A stretch of DNA of 64,000 bases from Mangrovibacter plantisponsor (GCF_003182475.1 NZ_QGTS01000010.1:124001-188000), one strand, 5' to 3'; positions 1 to 8,977 are shown, numbered from the stretch's first letter. The notes: generated from the sequence alone by a model not told the origin. Program-made: numbers and translations.

Positions 1-972
1 AATGGCAACATGGGCCTGTTTGATTTTCCCCAGTTCCGCCCGGTCGATATCCACATGAATAATTTTGGCATTGGGGCAAAACTCTGCCGTTTTACCAATG
101 GCGCGGTCGTCAAAACGCGCCCCCATCACCACCAGTAAGTCTGCTTCCTGCAGAATATAGTTAGTGCTTCTTGCGCCATGCATCCCCAGCATGCCCAGTG
201 ATAACGGGTGGTGAGAAGGCAGCGTGCCCAGCGCCATTAATGTCATGGTGGTTGGCAGGTTGGCAGTTTCCGCCAGCTGGCGCGCCTGCTCAGCAGCCCC
301 AATGGCGCCCCCGCCCAGGTAGAGTACCGGGCGCTTTGCCTGGTTAATCATCGCCGCCGCTTCACTTACTGCCTGGGAGGAAAATGCCGGAGCCCCCTGG
401 CGCTCGCCTGGTTCAGGCAGGCAATCAAGGTCGATTTCCGCCGTCTGAATATCTTTCGGGATATCCACCCACACCGGGCCCGGGCGGCCAGACTGAGCAA
501 TACGGAACGCGTCACTGATAACCTGCGGTAATTCGCTGATATGGCGCACCAGGTAGTTATGTTTGGTAATGGGAATGGAGATGCCGTAAGTGTCCACCTC
601 CTGGAACGCATCGGTGCCAATCATGGCGGACGGCACCTGGCCGGTGATACACACCAGTGGAATTGAATCCAGCCGGGCATCGGCAATGGCTGTCACCAGG
701 TTGGTCGCGCCCGGCCCACTGCAGGCCATACACACTGCGGGTTTTCCCTGGGTTCGCGCCATTCCCTGGGCGATAAAACCAGCCCCCTGTTCGTGGCGAG
801 CCAGAATATGGCGAATTTGTTTGCTTTCACTTAACGCATCATACAGCGGTAACACGGTACCGCCAGGAATGCCGGTGACCTGGGTTATCCCCTGCCGTTC
901 CAGTAAGTGAACAATTAACTGCGCGCCTGTCATGCGCTGAGGTTGCGATATGCTGCTGCCCGTTGTTGCCAT
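1..972 (-). CDS. ilvB: Acetolactate synthase I large subunit (3' end outside window)
   Basis: Catalytic subunit of acetolactate synthase I, a cytosolic ThDP/FAD enzyme joining two pyruvates (valine, leucine) or pyruvate and 2-oxobutyrate (isoleucine). The 324 codons present cover the N-terminal ThDP-binding domain (about residues 12-180, with the cofactor-activating Glu in ARHEQGAGF and the loop SGPGATNLV) and the start of the central domain. Similarity to E. coli IlvB is very high over this stretch. The ATG at 972 is supported by AAGGA eight bases upstream. The gene lies behind the ivbL leader and attenuator, so it should be controlled by valine/leucine charging. The C-terminal half, and presumably ilvN, lie beyond the left edge. 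Confidence 0.96.
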   Translation of the reverse strand, partial: MATTGSSISQPQRMTGAQLIVHLLERQGITQVTGIPGGTVLPLYDALSESKQIRHILARHEQGAGFIAQGMARTQGKPAVCMACSGPGATNLVTAIADARLDSIPLVCITGQVPSAMIGTDAFQEVDTYGISIPITKHNYLVRHISELPQVISDAFRIAQSGRPGPVWVDIPKDIQTAEIDLDCLPEPGERQGAPAFSSQAVSEAAAMINQAKRPVLYLGGGAIGAAEQARQLAETANLPTTMTLMALGTLPSHHPLSLGMLGMHGARSTNYILQEADLLVVMGARFDDRAIGKTAEFCPNAKIIHVDIDRAELGKIKQAHVAI

Positions 973-1025
973 GCTCCAGTATCCTTTTTTCTTCTGGGCC
1001 AGCGTTGTTGGGCGAGTAGGAAGTA

Positions 1026-1058
1026 AAAACCCCGCCCGGTTTGCGCCGGCGGGGTTTG
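1026..1058 (-). terminator. ilvB attenuator terminator
   Basis: On the minus strand, between ivbL and ilvB, a GC-rich hairpin (CCCCGCCGG, short loop, CCGGGCGGGG) is followed by a run of T. The position directly after a Val-rich leader peptide is that of the transcriptional attenuator of the E. coli ivbL-ilvBN operon. Confidence 0.88.
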
Positions 1059-1080
1059 GAATCGTGCGTTGATTCAGACC

Positions 1081-1182
1081 CTACGGCGCTTTGCCGACGA
1101 CCACCACCACACGCACGACGACCACTACCGCGGCGGTTAGCGCGGTAAGTAGTAGAGCCTGTGCATTGCGGATTGCAGTCAT
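1081..1182 (-). CDS. ivbL: ilvB operon leader peptide
   Basis: A 33-residue leader peptide read from the ATG at 1182. It holds a Leu triplet (residues 10-12), another Leu at 15, and two blocks of five Val (19-23 and 25-29) separated by one Arg, ending GKAP like E. coli IvbL. Ribosome stalling at the Val/Leu codons when these tRNAs are uncharged is the known way of preventing the downstream terminator from forming. It ends 108 bases before ilvB, with the attenuator hairpin between. An in-frame upstream extension exists but the leader start matches E. coli. Confidence 0.93.
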   Translation of the reverse strand: MTAIRNAQALLLTALTAAVVVVVRVVVVVGKAP

Positions 1183-1296
1183 TTGGGGCCTGTGTTGTGT
1201 TATTTTTACGTTAAAAAATATACAAACACAGCTGGCGAGTTTAAACAACGATTTTTTTGGCAATAACAGGAAATTGTTGCCACGGTCACGTTTCAT

Positions 1297-1312
1297 TGTG
1301 CCGCCTGTCACA
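1297..1312 (-). promoter_or_regulatory. Candidate CRP site upstream of ivbL-ilvB
   Basis: Read on the minus strand the site is TGTGA-CAGGCG-GCACA, one mismatch from the CRP consensus TGTGA-N6-TCACA. It lies about 75 bases upstream of a TATATT hexamer (1217-1222) that could be the -10 element of ivbL. E. coli ilvB is known to be CRP-activated, which supports the call; the -35 element is unclear. Confidence 0.6.
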
Positions 1313-1352
1313 ACCGTTGCAGCCATGACGCAGTGGTTCACAGCACTGGTGG

Positions 1353-2267
1353 TTACCGGCTCCCCTGTTCAGCACCCAGCCATGCTGCACCGCGCATTCC
1401 GCTGCTCGCCCCGTGCTGTGCAGTAACAATCGGGGTTTGGAAGTGATCGGTAAATACCCGGGGAGCAACCTGTTGCGCCACACCTTCCAGCAACAATGGG
1501 GATTGCGATAACCCGCCACCCAACACAATCACTGCCGGGTCCACCACATTAATGACTGTTGCCAGCAGGCGGGCGAGCTGGCTGCGGAAACGGGCAACCT
1601 GCTGCAGCGCGGCTGAGTCACCAGCCTGCGCACGGCTTATCACCTGCTCACCACAAACCTCTTCCCCGGCCAGCAAGTGGTACCCGCGCGCCAGGCCTGT
1701 ACCCGAAACAAAGCTTTCGGCACAGTTTTCCTGCCCACAATAGCAACGCACAGCAGGGCCATCATTCTCTGGCAGATACCCGGGCAAAGGAATATGGCCA
1801 CACTCCGCCGCTGAGCCATACCCGCCAATAATCAGTTGGTTATTAATCACCAGGCCACCGCCGCAGCCAGTGCCTAATGTCATACCGAACACACTGCTGT
1901 ACCCCGCACCGGCACCATCTCTGGCTTCAGAGAGCGCAAAGCAGTTAGCGTCGTTCGCCAGGGTAACAGGTTGCCCAAGGCGCGCAGCCAAATCCTGCGC
2001 CAGCGGTTGCCCGTTCAGCACCAAAATATTGGCGTTGCGAATGCGCCCGGAAACCGGCGACACACTGCCCGGCAACGCAATCCCCAGTGAAAAGGGTTCC
2101 GCAAGCTGCTGGCGCAGGGTATTTACCAACTGGCTGACGCTTTCCAGAAACTGCTCATAGCTGTTTTTTTGCGTGGGTTGCCGCCACCGCCCACACTCCC
2201 GGCCCGTGCTGTCCAGCACCACCGCGGCGATTTTCGTGCCACCAATATCCAGCCCAGCCTGTAACAC
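1353..2267 (-). CDS. ROK-family sugar kinase
   Basis: Cytosolic sugar kinase of the ROK family, 304 residues, the usual length for NagK/Mak-type enzymes. It carries the N-terminal ATP-phosphate motif DIGGTK, the catalytic-region sequence LANDANCFALSE and the ROK zinc motif CYCGQENC. I chose a GTG start at 2267 because GGGAGGTG stands just upstream; an in-frame ATG further upstream lacks such a site and would add about 24 residues. It is the last gene of the PTS operon, after two class II aldolases. Sugar specificity cannot be read from sequence; a fructokinase-like or amino-sugar kinase role is possible. Confidence 0.85.
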   Translation of the reverse strand: MLQAGLDIGGTKIAAVVLDSTGRECGRWRQPTQKNSYEQFLESVSQLVNTLRQQLAEPFSLGIALPGSVSPVSGRIRNANILVLNGQPLAQDLAARLGQPVTLANDANCFALSEARDGAGAGYSSVFGMTLGTGCGGGLVINNQLIIGGYGSAAECGHIPLPGYLPENDGPAVRCYCGQENCAESFVSGTGLARGYHLLAGEEVCGEQVISRAQAGDSAALQQVARFRSQLARLLATVINVVDPAVIVLGGGLSQSPLLLEGVAQQVAPRVFTDHFQTPIVTAQHGASSGMRGAAWLGAEQGSR

Positions 2268-2370
2268 GGTACACCTCCCTTCAGGCAAAACGGCGTGCAT
2301 CAGCACACCGGAATGTGATTCAGGCCGGTTATCACACAATAGATAACCGGCTCTGTGCCAGCCACTCTGC

Positions 2371-3231
2371 TCAGTACAGGCTGGCTTTATCTACGGAATT
2401 GAATAGCTTCATTTTGTAGCGGATCACTTCACGCGCGGCCTTGATTGGCTCAGGGTAAATAACGTTGGGGTCCCACCAGGTTTCTTTGCCGAGTATTTCG
2501 CGCACTTTCTGGAAATAGGCATATTTCATATCACTGGAGATATTCACTTTCCCCACACCCAAAGTGACGGACTCAGCAATTTCCGCATCGGGGTTGGCTG
2601 AGCCGCCATGCAGCACCAGAGGAATGGAAGTACGCCCGGCAATATCTTTCAGAATGTGCATCTGCAGTTGTGGTTGCATGCCTTTCGGGTAGATACCGTG
2701 TGCAGTACCAATGGCGACAGCCAGGGTGTCCACACCGGTGCGGTTTACAAAGTCTTCCGCCTGCGCCGGGTCCGTATAGGTGACTTTGGACACACCTCCT
2801 TCCACCGAGGTGCCGGTCTGCCCAATCGTACCCAGTTCACCTTCAACAGATACCCCAACCGCATGGGCCAGGCGCACGGCTTCGCGGGTGAGCGCCACGT
2901 TCTCTTCATAAGGCAGCAGGGAGCCGTCAATCATTACAGATGTGAAACCACACTGAATCGCCCGTTGCACATGCTCAATAGAAGCCCCGTGGTCAAGATG
3001 AATCACGAAGGGCACCGGGCTGCGCAGGGTAATATCACGCACATAGGCAAAGAACGCATCGCCCACAAAGTCATGTTCACTGGGATGAATAGAGATAATT
3101 GCTGGCGCGTTTGCTGCTTCTGCTTCTTCCACGACAGCACGTACAAAGCAACTATCCGCCACGTTAAATGCCCCCACCGCAAAGTGGTGTTGGCGGGTAT
3201 ATTTCAGGAGTTCTTGCATGGATACTAACAT
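2371..3231 (-). CDS. Class II ketose-bisphosphate aldolase (first of two in operon)
   Basis: Zinc-dependent class II aldolase, 286 residues, of the FbaA/GatY/KbaY superfamily, expected to cleave a ketose phosphate to DHAP and an aldehyde in the cytosol. The catalytic Asp and zinc-ligand His of HLDHGA, the EGELG segment, and the further zinc ligands in GTAHGIYP and LHGGSA are all present. The start at 3231 has GGAG seven bases upstream; the ATG six bases earlier is too close to that site. It sits between a second, divergent aldolase and a ROK kinase. The C-terminal stretch (about 250-286) is longer than in the neighbouring aldolase. The real substrate is unknown. Confidence 0.85.
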   Translation of the reverse strand: MLVSMQELLKYTRQHHFAVGAFNVADSCFVRAVVEEAEAANAPAIISIHPSEHDFVGDAFFAYVRDITLRSPVPFVIHLDHGASIEHVQRAIQCGFTSVMIDGSLLPYEENVALTREAVRLAHAVGVSVEGELGTIGQTGTSVEGGVSKVTYTDPAQAEDFVNRTGVDTLAVAIGTAHGIYPKGMQPQLQMHILKDIAGRTSIPLVLHGGSANPDAEIAESVTLGVGKVNISSDMKYAYFQKVREILGKETWWDPNVIYPEPIKAAREVIRYKMKLFNSVDKASLY

Positions 3232-3310
3232 CGTCATTCTCCATTTTTGGGTAACAGCCAGCCCTGCCAGGCAGGTTTACGCTGGCATAACGGGTAATAC
3301 AGTGAATAAA

Positions 3311-4162
3311 TCAGGCTTTGCCGATAGCGCCGCTGGCTTCCAGATATGGCTCAATAGCAGCCATACAGGCCTCTTCCATTACGGCCATTACCGCATCCAT
3401 ATCACGGCTTTTATCGTGGCAAAGGGTATGAAGTAAGGCGTTTTTCCCGGCATCAAACACCGCCGCGCCTACGTTGATTTTTGCTACCCCAAATTGCGGG
3501 CAGCGGGCAAGTTCATCAAATGGCGTACCACTCCCACCATGCAGTGCCAGTGGCACGGATGATTCACGGTAAACAGCAGCCAACCGATCAAAGTCTATCT
3601 CTGGGGTGACGCCTTCCGGGTACATGCCATGTGCCGTGCCCACAGATACCGCCAGCAAATCAATACCTGTTCTGGCAATAAACGGGGCGACATCTGCCGG
3701 GTTGGTCATCAGGTCGCGATTGGTGGCGTGGTTGTAGACTGGCGCATCACCCAGATGCCCCAGCTCCCCTTCCACACACACACCTGCGCTGGCAGCCAGT
3801 TCCACCACGGCCCGGGTTTGTTGCACGTTTTCATCCAGCGGAAAGGCCGAGGCATCAATCATCAACCCACTAAAACCAGCCCGGAAACAGCGGTGAATGT
3901 GGCCCGGGTCTTTGCCATGATCCAGGCTCAGGGTTACCGGCACCTGGGCTTTTTCGGCCAGAGATTTCACCAGAGGAAGCGCAACATCTGCCGGGAAGTG
4001 CGCTAAATGCGCCTGGTACAGATTCAGGATGATGGGTGCCCGGTGTTGTTCGGCAACACGAATGGCGGCCCTTGCCGTTTCCATATTGACGCAGTTGATG
4101 GCAAGCAAGGCGTAATGCCCTTGTTGTGCCTGTGCGACCAGGGTTTTCATTTCAGCAAACAT
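3311..4162 (-). CDS. Class II ketose-bisphosphate aldolase (second of two in operon)
   Basis: A second class II aldolase of 283 residues, clearly diverged from its neighbour at 2371-3231 rather than a recent duplicate. Metal and catalytic segments are intact: SLDHGKD, EGELGHLG, GTAHGMYP and LHGGSG. It is 12 bases downstream of the EIIC gene and so co-transcribed with the transporter. Two intact but divergent aldolases suggest either a two-subunit enzyme, as with GatY/GatZ-type partners, or two substrates; the first reading is weaker because both keep full active sites. Substrate not assignable from sequence. Confidence 0.83.
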   Translation of the reverse strand: MFAEMKTLVAQAQQGHYALLAINCVNMETARAAIRVAEQHRAPIILNLYQAHLAHFPADVALPLVKSLAEKAQVPVTLSLDHGKDPGHIHRCFRAGFSGLMIDASAFPLDENVQQTRAVVELAASAGVCVEGELGHLGDAPVYNHATNRDLMTNPADVAPFIARTGIDLLAVSVGTAHGMYPEGVTPEIDFDRLAAVYRESSVPLALHGGSGTPFDELARCPQFGVAKINVGAAVFDAGKNALLHTLCHDKSRDMDAVMAVMEEACMAAIEPYLEASGAIGKA

Positions 4163-4174
4163 GGCACGCTCCGT

Positions 4175-5266
4175 TTATTCCAGGGTGAAGGTAATTTCGT
4201 CGTCATCCACTTTTTTGTCTGAGAGTTCGTCAAACTCTTCATCCTGTTCAGTGACTGGCTTTTTGATAATCGACAGCATGACACCGCAGATAACCGTGCC
4301 GATGCCCAGCGCCAGGCAGAACAACCAGGGATGCGTGAATAACGGCACCACAAACATGCCACCATGGGGAACCGGGCTTTCCACTCCCCAGACCATAATC
4401 AACCCGCCGGCAACTGCCGAGGCGACAACACAGGAGGCAACCACCCGCAATAAGTCCCGCGCCGCAATGGGGATTACCCCTTCGGTTATCATGCAAATAC
4501 CCATGGGGAATGCGGCTTTCAGGGCTTCTTTTTCCGCGCGGGTGTATTTATGGCGGGTCAGCAGGAACGACAGCGTGATACCGAACGGGGGAATAATCGA
4601 CCCAACAAACTTCACGGCTTCCGGGCCATAAACACCACTGACCAGCATGCCATCGGCAAACAGCGACATGGTTTTATTCACCGGGCCGCCAAAATCAAAC
4701 GTCGCCATCGCACCGAGAATCGCGCCCATCACAAAGCGGGAGCCGCCCTGCATGGATTGCAGCATCTGAATCAACACTTCCTGCAACCAGGCAATCGGCT
4801 TGCCTATCAACGTCATCATCAACAGCCCACTGATGATGGTGCTTAACACCGGCAATATCATGATGGGCATCAGTCCCTGCATGGACTGCGGCAGCTTGAT
4901 GTACCGTTTGAGCAGCAATACGGTGTAGCCCACCAAAAAGCCGCCCAGCATCCCGCCAATAAACCCGGTGTGAATTTGCCCGCAGACAAACCCGATAATT
5001 AACCCCGGCGCAAAGCCCGGCCGGTCGGCAATCGAATAAGCGATAGCGGCACAAATTAACGGCACGATAAGTCCCATCCCCCAACCACCAATTTGGTTGA
5101 GCATCCACGGGATGGTATCCACTTTTTTACCGACATCCGGCCCACCCAGTATTTGCCCCAGGGCGATACAAATCCCGGCGGCAACAATCAGGGGAATCAT
5201 CCAGGAAATACCCGTTAATAAATGACGCTTTATTTCCTGAGAAACAGGTGTTTTATTTTCTTTCAT
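4175..5266 (-). CDS. PTS fructose-family EIIC membrane component
   Basis: Sugar-translocating membrane component of a fructose-family phosphotransferase system, 363 residues, resembling FrvB/FrwC-type IIC proteins. About nine to ten hydrophobic segments are visible, beginning with SWMIPLIVAAGICIALG after a short cytoplasmic N-terminus. The conserved region around FDFGGPVNKT and the motif ITEGVIPIAA are typical of this family. The C-terminal tail (about 335-363) is acidic and hydrophilic. It follows EIIB by 23 bases and precedes an aldolase by 12. EIIA, EIIB and EIIC are separate polypeptides here. The transported sugar is unknown. Confidence 0.9.
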   Translation of the reverse strand: MKENKTPVSQEIKRHLLTGISWMIPLIVAAGICIALGQILGGPDVGKKVDTIPWMLNQIGGWGMGLIVPLICAAIAYSIADRPGFAPGLIIGFVCGQIHTGFIGGMLGGFLVGYTVLLLKRYIKLPQSMQGLMPIMILPVLSTIISGLLMMTLIGKPIAWLQEVLIQMLQSMQGGSRFVMGAILGAMATFDFGGPVNKTMSLFADGMLVSGVYGPEAVKFVGSIIPPFGITLSFLLTRHKYTRAEKEALKAAFPMGICMITEGVIPIAARDLLRVVASCVVASAVAGGLIMVWGVESPVPHGGMFVVPLFTHPWLFCLALGIGTVICGVMLSIIKKPVTEQDEEFDELSDKKVDDDEITFTLE

Positions 5267-5289
5267 GATAAAACCCTCCAGTGTGAGGA

Positions 5290-5604
5290 TCAGGCGTGGC
5301 TTAATGACTTCTCAACTTTTTCAATAAACTGGACCGGTGACTTAATCACCACTTCGGTTTTAACACGCACCACACGTTTATTTTTAAAACGCTCCTCACC
5401 TTTTATTTTTACATCGATTGCCAGAATCACGACATCAGCCTGAGCGATATCATCGGGATGCAATTCATTTTCTGTCCCAATGGTACCCTGGGTTTCCACT
5501 TTAATTTGGTGGCCGAGTTGTTTTGCACCTTTAATCAGTTTCTCACGTGCGATATAAGTATGGGCAATGCCTGCTGTACAGGCAGCAACACAAACAATAT
5601 TCAT
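5290..5604 (-). CDS. PTS fructose-family EIIB component
   Basis: Cytoplasmic phosphocarrier of the same PTS, 104 residues, the normal size for a free-standing fructose-type IIB. The phosphoryl-accepting Cys is Cys9 in AACTAGIAHTY, the diagnostic fructose-IIB motif. The ATG at 5604 is chosen because GAGAG lies just upstream; an in-frame GTG two codons earlier overlaps that site. It passes phosphate from EIIA (5676-6146) to the sugar carried by EIIC (4175-5266). Confidence 0.92.
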   Translation of the reverse strand: MNIVCVAACTAGIAHTYIAREKLIKGAKQLGHQIKVETQGTIGTENELHPDDIAQADVVILAIDVKIKGEERFKNKRVVRVKTEVVIKSPVQFIEKVEKSLSHA

Positions 5605-5675
5605 AATCACTCTCGATAGTTATTCTCATTATTTTCACTACCGCTATTCAGTAAAAAATAAATGAGTTTGTAGGG

Positions 5676-6146
5676 TTAGCAGATATCTGTTTCAGCATAC
5701 TGACTAAAGAGCTGAATAATATTTTGTGGATTATTTTCTGCCAGCAGCCGGGCGATTACGTCATCATCCGCCAACGCACTGGCAACTTGCGATAATAAAC
5801 GGATATGTGTGGTATTTTGGTCCTCCAGGCGAACTGCAAATAAAATGATACAGCGGACATGGCTGCCATCCAGCGTTTCCCAGGGGATATCCTGCTGAGT
5901 ACGCCCAATAGCAAGTGTGGTATGGCTGACCGCCGAAGATTTACCATGGGGAATGGCAATATGGTTTTCAAACCCTGTAGACCCTTCGGCTTCCCGCAGC
6001 CAGACATCGTGAATAAATTCTTCACGGTTAGTGATTGCGCCATCGGCTAATAATAAATCTGTTAATTCTTCAATCACTTCGTCTTTCGTTTTTGCCACCA
6101 TATTTAACTTCACATGGCTGACACTTAATATTTTCGAGATATCCAT
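5676..6146 (-). CDS. PTS fructose/mannitol-type EIIA component
   Basis: Free-standing type-2 EIIA phosphocarrier, 156 residues, taking phosphate from HPr. The active His is His67 in HIAIPHGKS, followed by the typical ILFAVRLED strand region. It lies between the regulator gene (24 bases upstream) and EIIB (71 bases downstream). EIIA and EIIB probably also phosphorylate the PRD regulator, coupling transport to expression; this is inferred from family behaviour. Confidence 0.92.
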   Translation of the reverse strand: MDISKILSVSHVKLNMVAKTKDEVIEELTDLLLADGAITNREEFIHDVWLREAEGSTGFENHIAIPHGKSSAVSHTTLAIGRTQQDIPWETLDGSHVRCIILFAVRLEDQNTTHIRLLSQVASALADDDVIARLLAENNPQNIIQLFSQYAETDIC

Positions 6147-6170
6147 AAACCACCTCCCACCGAAATAGAA

Positions 6171-7736
6171 TCAAATTTGCATCACCGCGCAGGCCTCACT
6201 GGCCTGGTGCAGCTTCTCTGTTATCAGCTTGTCGGTAACCCGCCGGATATCCGCATCATTGAAAAATGCGGTGACATACACTACAGGGGTTTCCCCTTCA
6301 GGCAAATGAACCGTGGAAATAACCAGGTCCGGTGCCATTTGCTGGCTAACGCTTTGCATGGTTGCTGAAGACACAACACCCACGATTTCCCAGTCAGGAA
6401 ATGCCCGCAGGATCCGGCTTTTCAGTAAGTGGGATGTACCCACACCTGTCGAGCACACCAGCAGTACACGTTTACGGGCAATCTGGCGTTCAATAGCGGC
6501 CTGGAAATGCACCGCCAGGTAGCCCACTTCATCGTCGGACACTGCCCGGGGTGTATAACGAATAAAGACCTGCTCTACGGCAATACGCGTCAGATAATAA
6601 ATATCCGCCAGTTCATTTTTAATATCATCCAGCAATGGATTACGAATAATAATTTGGTAGTTAAGCCGGTTAATTAATGGCCGAATATGCACTACCAGAC
6701 CTTCGTACAGTTGCTGATCAAGGCTAAGCTCAACTTTAATTAACCGTGAAAACTGCGTAACCAGGTGCAATGTAATATCGCGGGCTTCATCGCTAAACAG
6801 CTCAGCATGTAACAAACTGCCACTCTGGTTTTCAACCACCAGCACACCAGATGAAATAATATACTGGTAGATAAACCACACTTCATCTTCAGGCAGTGGC
6901 AGGTTAATACGCTGCTCGATTTTTTCCACCATTTTACCGGCGATAATAAATACCGGGTCTTCCACATGTTGCCGGGCGATATGCCCCGGGTTATCGAGTA
7001 AATTTCCCCTGGTGCGGCGGTGCATCATTATCAAAATATGGGTAAAAATGTTGATATAGTAAGGTTCGCCTAATGGGTAGGCCAGTGCCTGTTCCATCTC
7101 CTGCAACAGCGCCTGAACAAACGCGACATCTTCCTCACCAAAATACTGAACCAGCGCTTTATAGCTCCCAGGGTCCAGCCGTGAGTGGTTCACAGTACCT
7201 GGCTCCTGGTGGTTCATTAACCCGTTAATCAGCGCGGCCATTGCCTGGCGCACACTATTTTCATTGCCTTTAATACGGGTGCCGCTTTGGCTGCGAATTA
7301 ACTGCAACCCCAGCGGGGTTATCCAGTCTTCGATTATTCTTAAATCATTGACAATAGAGGCATTGCTAATGAAGTAACGCTCGGACAGCTTGTTGATTGA
7401 GGTTTCTTTTGGGGTCTCGCTCAGTAACTGAGAGGCGATTTTCACCCGGCGGGCATGGCCCATGATCCCCCCGGCATCATCATTTTCGCCATTGAGCTGC
7501 TGCTCCAGTTGCAGAAGGTCTGCGGTATTTTCAGCTACCAGCAAGACACCGGCACCGGCTTTTTTATCTGCCCGGGCATTCCACTCAGCCAGGTAATCAT
7601 TAATGATATTCAGATCACGCTGAATAGTTTTTTCTGACACAGCAAACTGTTCTGCCAGACTGAGTAACGTGGCATATTCCTGCTGTTGTAACAGGAAACG
7701 TAATAATCTGTGTTGTCGTGAGGTAATCATTTTCAT
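6171..7736 (-). CDS. BglG/MtlR-type PRD transcriptional regulator of the PTS operon
   Basis: PTS-controlled regulator, 521 residues. In order: an N-terminal winged helix (about 5-60, with LAEQFAVSEKTIQRDL), a second HTH region (about 90-165, LSERYFISNASIVNDL), two PRD domains (about 185-290 and 300-405, with His in FTHILIMMHRR, VHIRPLINRL and VGYLAVHF) and a C-terminal EIIB-like domain (about 420-510, Cys428 in VCSTGVGTS). A C-terminal EIIA domain, common in MtlR/LicR relatives, is absent. DNA-binding domains make it an activator rather than an RNA-binding antiterminator. It is the first gene of the operon, so autoregulation is likely. Confidence 0.9.
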   Translation of the reverse strand: MKMITSRQHRLLRFLLQQQEYATLLSLAEQFAVSEKTIQRDLNIINDYLAEWNARADKKAGAGVLLVAENTADLLQLEQQLNGENDDAGGIMGHARRVKIASQLLSETPKETSINKLSERYFISNASIVNDLRIIEDWITPLGLQLIRSQSGTRIKGNENSVRQAMAALINGLMNHQEPGTVNHSRLDPGSYKALVQYFGEEDVAFVQALLQEMEQALAYPLGEPYYINIFTHILIMMHRRTRGNLLDNPGHIARQHVEDPVFIIAGKMVEKIEQRINLPLPEDEVWFIYQYIISSGVLVVENQSGSLLHAELFSDEARDITLHLVTQFSRLIKVELSLDQQLYEGLVVHIRPLINRLNYQIIIRNPLLDDIKNELADIYYLTRIAVEQVFIRYTPRAVSDDEVGYLAVHFQAAIERQIARKRVLLVCSTGVGTSHLLKSRILRAFPDWEIVGVVSSATMQSVSQQMAPDLVISTVHLPEGETPVVYVTAFFNDADIRRVTDKLITEKLHQASEACAVMQI

Positions 7737-8360
7737 TTTTTACCTTTAGTTACAGACCAGATTAATAAATATGACTAACCGCTCAATATTTCTGGCACCG
7801 TTTCTGTGAACGCCCTGTGATAATAAATATAGAGAGCGGTCTGTGCAGCTACAATACTAAAAACTGTCCATATATCCGGACAATTAACAAACACTGCAGA
7901 AAATGGCACGTTTATTATGAGCAGATCACATTTTTGCAATTACTTTGCGTGACAGGCATCTCAATTATTAATTTTATTAACTGACCCTACTGGCGTATTT
8001 ATTTGCCAGTTCGCTTCACCGGGCAGTACCGTGCATCGCCCGGACAGGCACATCGCCAACCCTTCATAATTCAGTTTTTTTGAAAGATACCAACAAATAG
8101 TTCAGTTTTCTCTCAAGTTCCGCCAGGCGTACTATCATTATTCATCAGGGCGCTTCAGGCTGCCGCTAACACCACGTTAACCAGCAAAATGCCAGAAGTA
8201 ACTTACTGATTAAACGGGCATTGGGACAGGTATCACAGATCCTGTGCCTTTTCTGGTTCAGCCATGTTAATGGCACGTTTCGAGATTGACCTTAAAGAAA
8301 ATGTGGATTAAAAGCCTGATTAACTTATTCAAAGGTACTGAGACTAGTTCGGGAGAGATT
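7737..8360. other. Intergenic region between the PTS operon and the nitroreductase gene
   Basis: 624 bases without a convincing gene. It should hold the divergent promoters of the PTS operon (-) and the nitroreductase (+). I see one half of a CRP-like site (TGTGA on the minus strand near 7925) with a poor second half. Otherwise only AT-rich sequence; no clear operator palindrome for the PRD regulator. Confidence 0.5.
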
Positions 8361-8960
8361 ATGCAACAAGAATTCCATGCGCTGGCAACCCAACGCCGTA
8401 CCATTTATGCACTGGGCAAGACACTGCCTGTATCTGATGATGCCGTTGTTGCCCTGATTAAAGAAGCCATTCGCCAGGCACCTTCTGCGTTTAACTCACA
8501 GAGCTCTCGTGCGCTGATCCTGCTGGGTGCAGAACACACTAAATTCTGGGAACTGACCCGCGAACAACTGCGTAAAATTGTCCCGGCAGAACATTTTGCC
8601 CCGACTTCACAAAAAATTGATGGCTTTGCGGCGGCAGCCGGTTCCGTGCTGTTCTTTGAAGACCAGAGCGTAGTGAAAGGCCTGCAAGAACAGTTTGCTG
8701 CTTATGCAGATAACTTCCCGGTATGGTCTGAACACAGCACCGGTATTGCACAGTACGCCGTGTGGCTGGCGCTGGCTGAGAAAGGCATTGGTGCAAACCT
8801 GCAGCACTACAACCCGCTGGTAGACGAAGATGTACAGCGCACCTGGAACATTCCGGCAAGCTGGAAACTGCGTGCACAAATGAACTTCGGTTCTATTGAA
8901 GCACCTGCTGGCGATAAAGCGTTTATGGACGACGCAGACCGCTTTGTGGTTGCTAAATAA
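8361..8960 (+). CDS. Nitroreductase family protein (Frm2-like)
   Basis: FMN-dependent oxidoreductase of the nitroreductase fold, 199 residues. It begins with the family signature RRTIYALG, then QAPSAFNSQSSRAL (FMN-phosphate region) and a C-terminal GSIEAPAGDK segment. The spacing and the ALGKTLPVSDDAV motif resemble the Frm2/Hbn1-like branch more than NfsB. The ATG at 8361 has GGGAGAG four bases upstream; in-frame ATGs at 8286 and 8304 would add a charged, non-conserved extension and are rejected. It stands alone and is followed by a strong terminator. The physiological substrate is unknown. Confidence 0.85.
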   Translation: MQQEFHALATQRRTIYALGKTLPVSDDAVVALIKEAIRQAPSAFNSQSSRALILLGAEHTKFWELTREQLRKIVPAEHFAPTSQKIDGFAAAAGSVLFFEDQSVVKGLQEQFAAYADNFPVWSEHSTGIAQYAVWLALAEKGIGANLQHYNPLVDEDVQRTWNIPASWKLRAQMNFGSIEAPAGDKAFMDDADRFVVAK

Positions 8961-8977
8961 GCCGCACAGGTTAAAAA

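Noticed and set aside
2608-3228. 206-codon open frame on the plus strand
   Set aside because: Antisense to a class II aldolase with intact active-site motifs.
7917-7935. CRP site for the PTS operon
   Set aside because: Only one half (TGTGA) is good; the second half reads CATAA rather than TCACA.
8286-8360. N-terminal extension of the nitroreductase
   Set aside because: In-frame ATGs exist, but GGGAGAG in front of the ATG at 8361 and the family start pattern favour the shorter protein.
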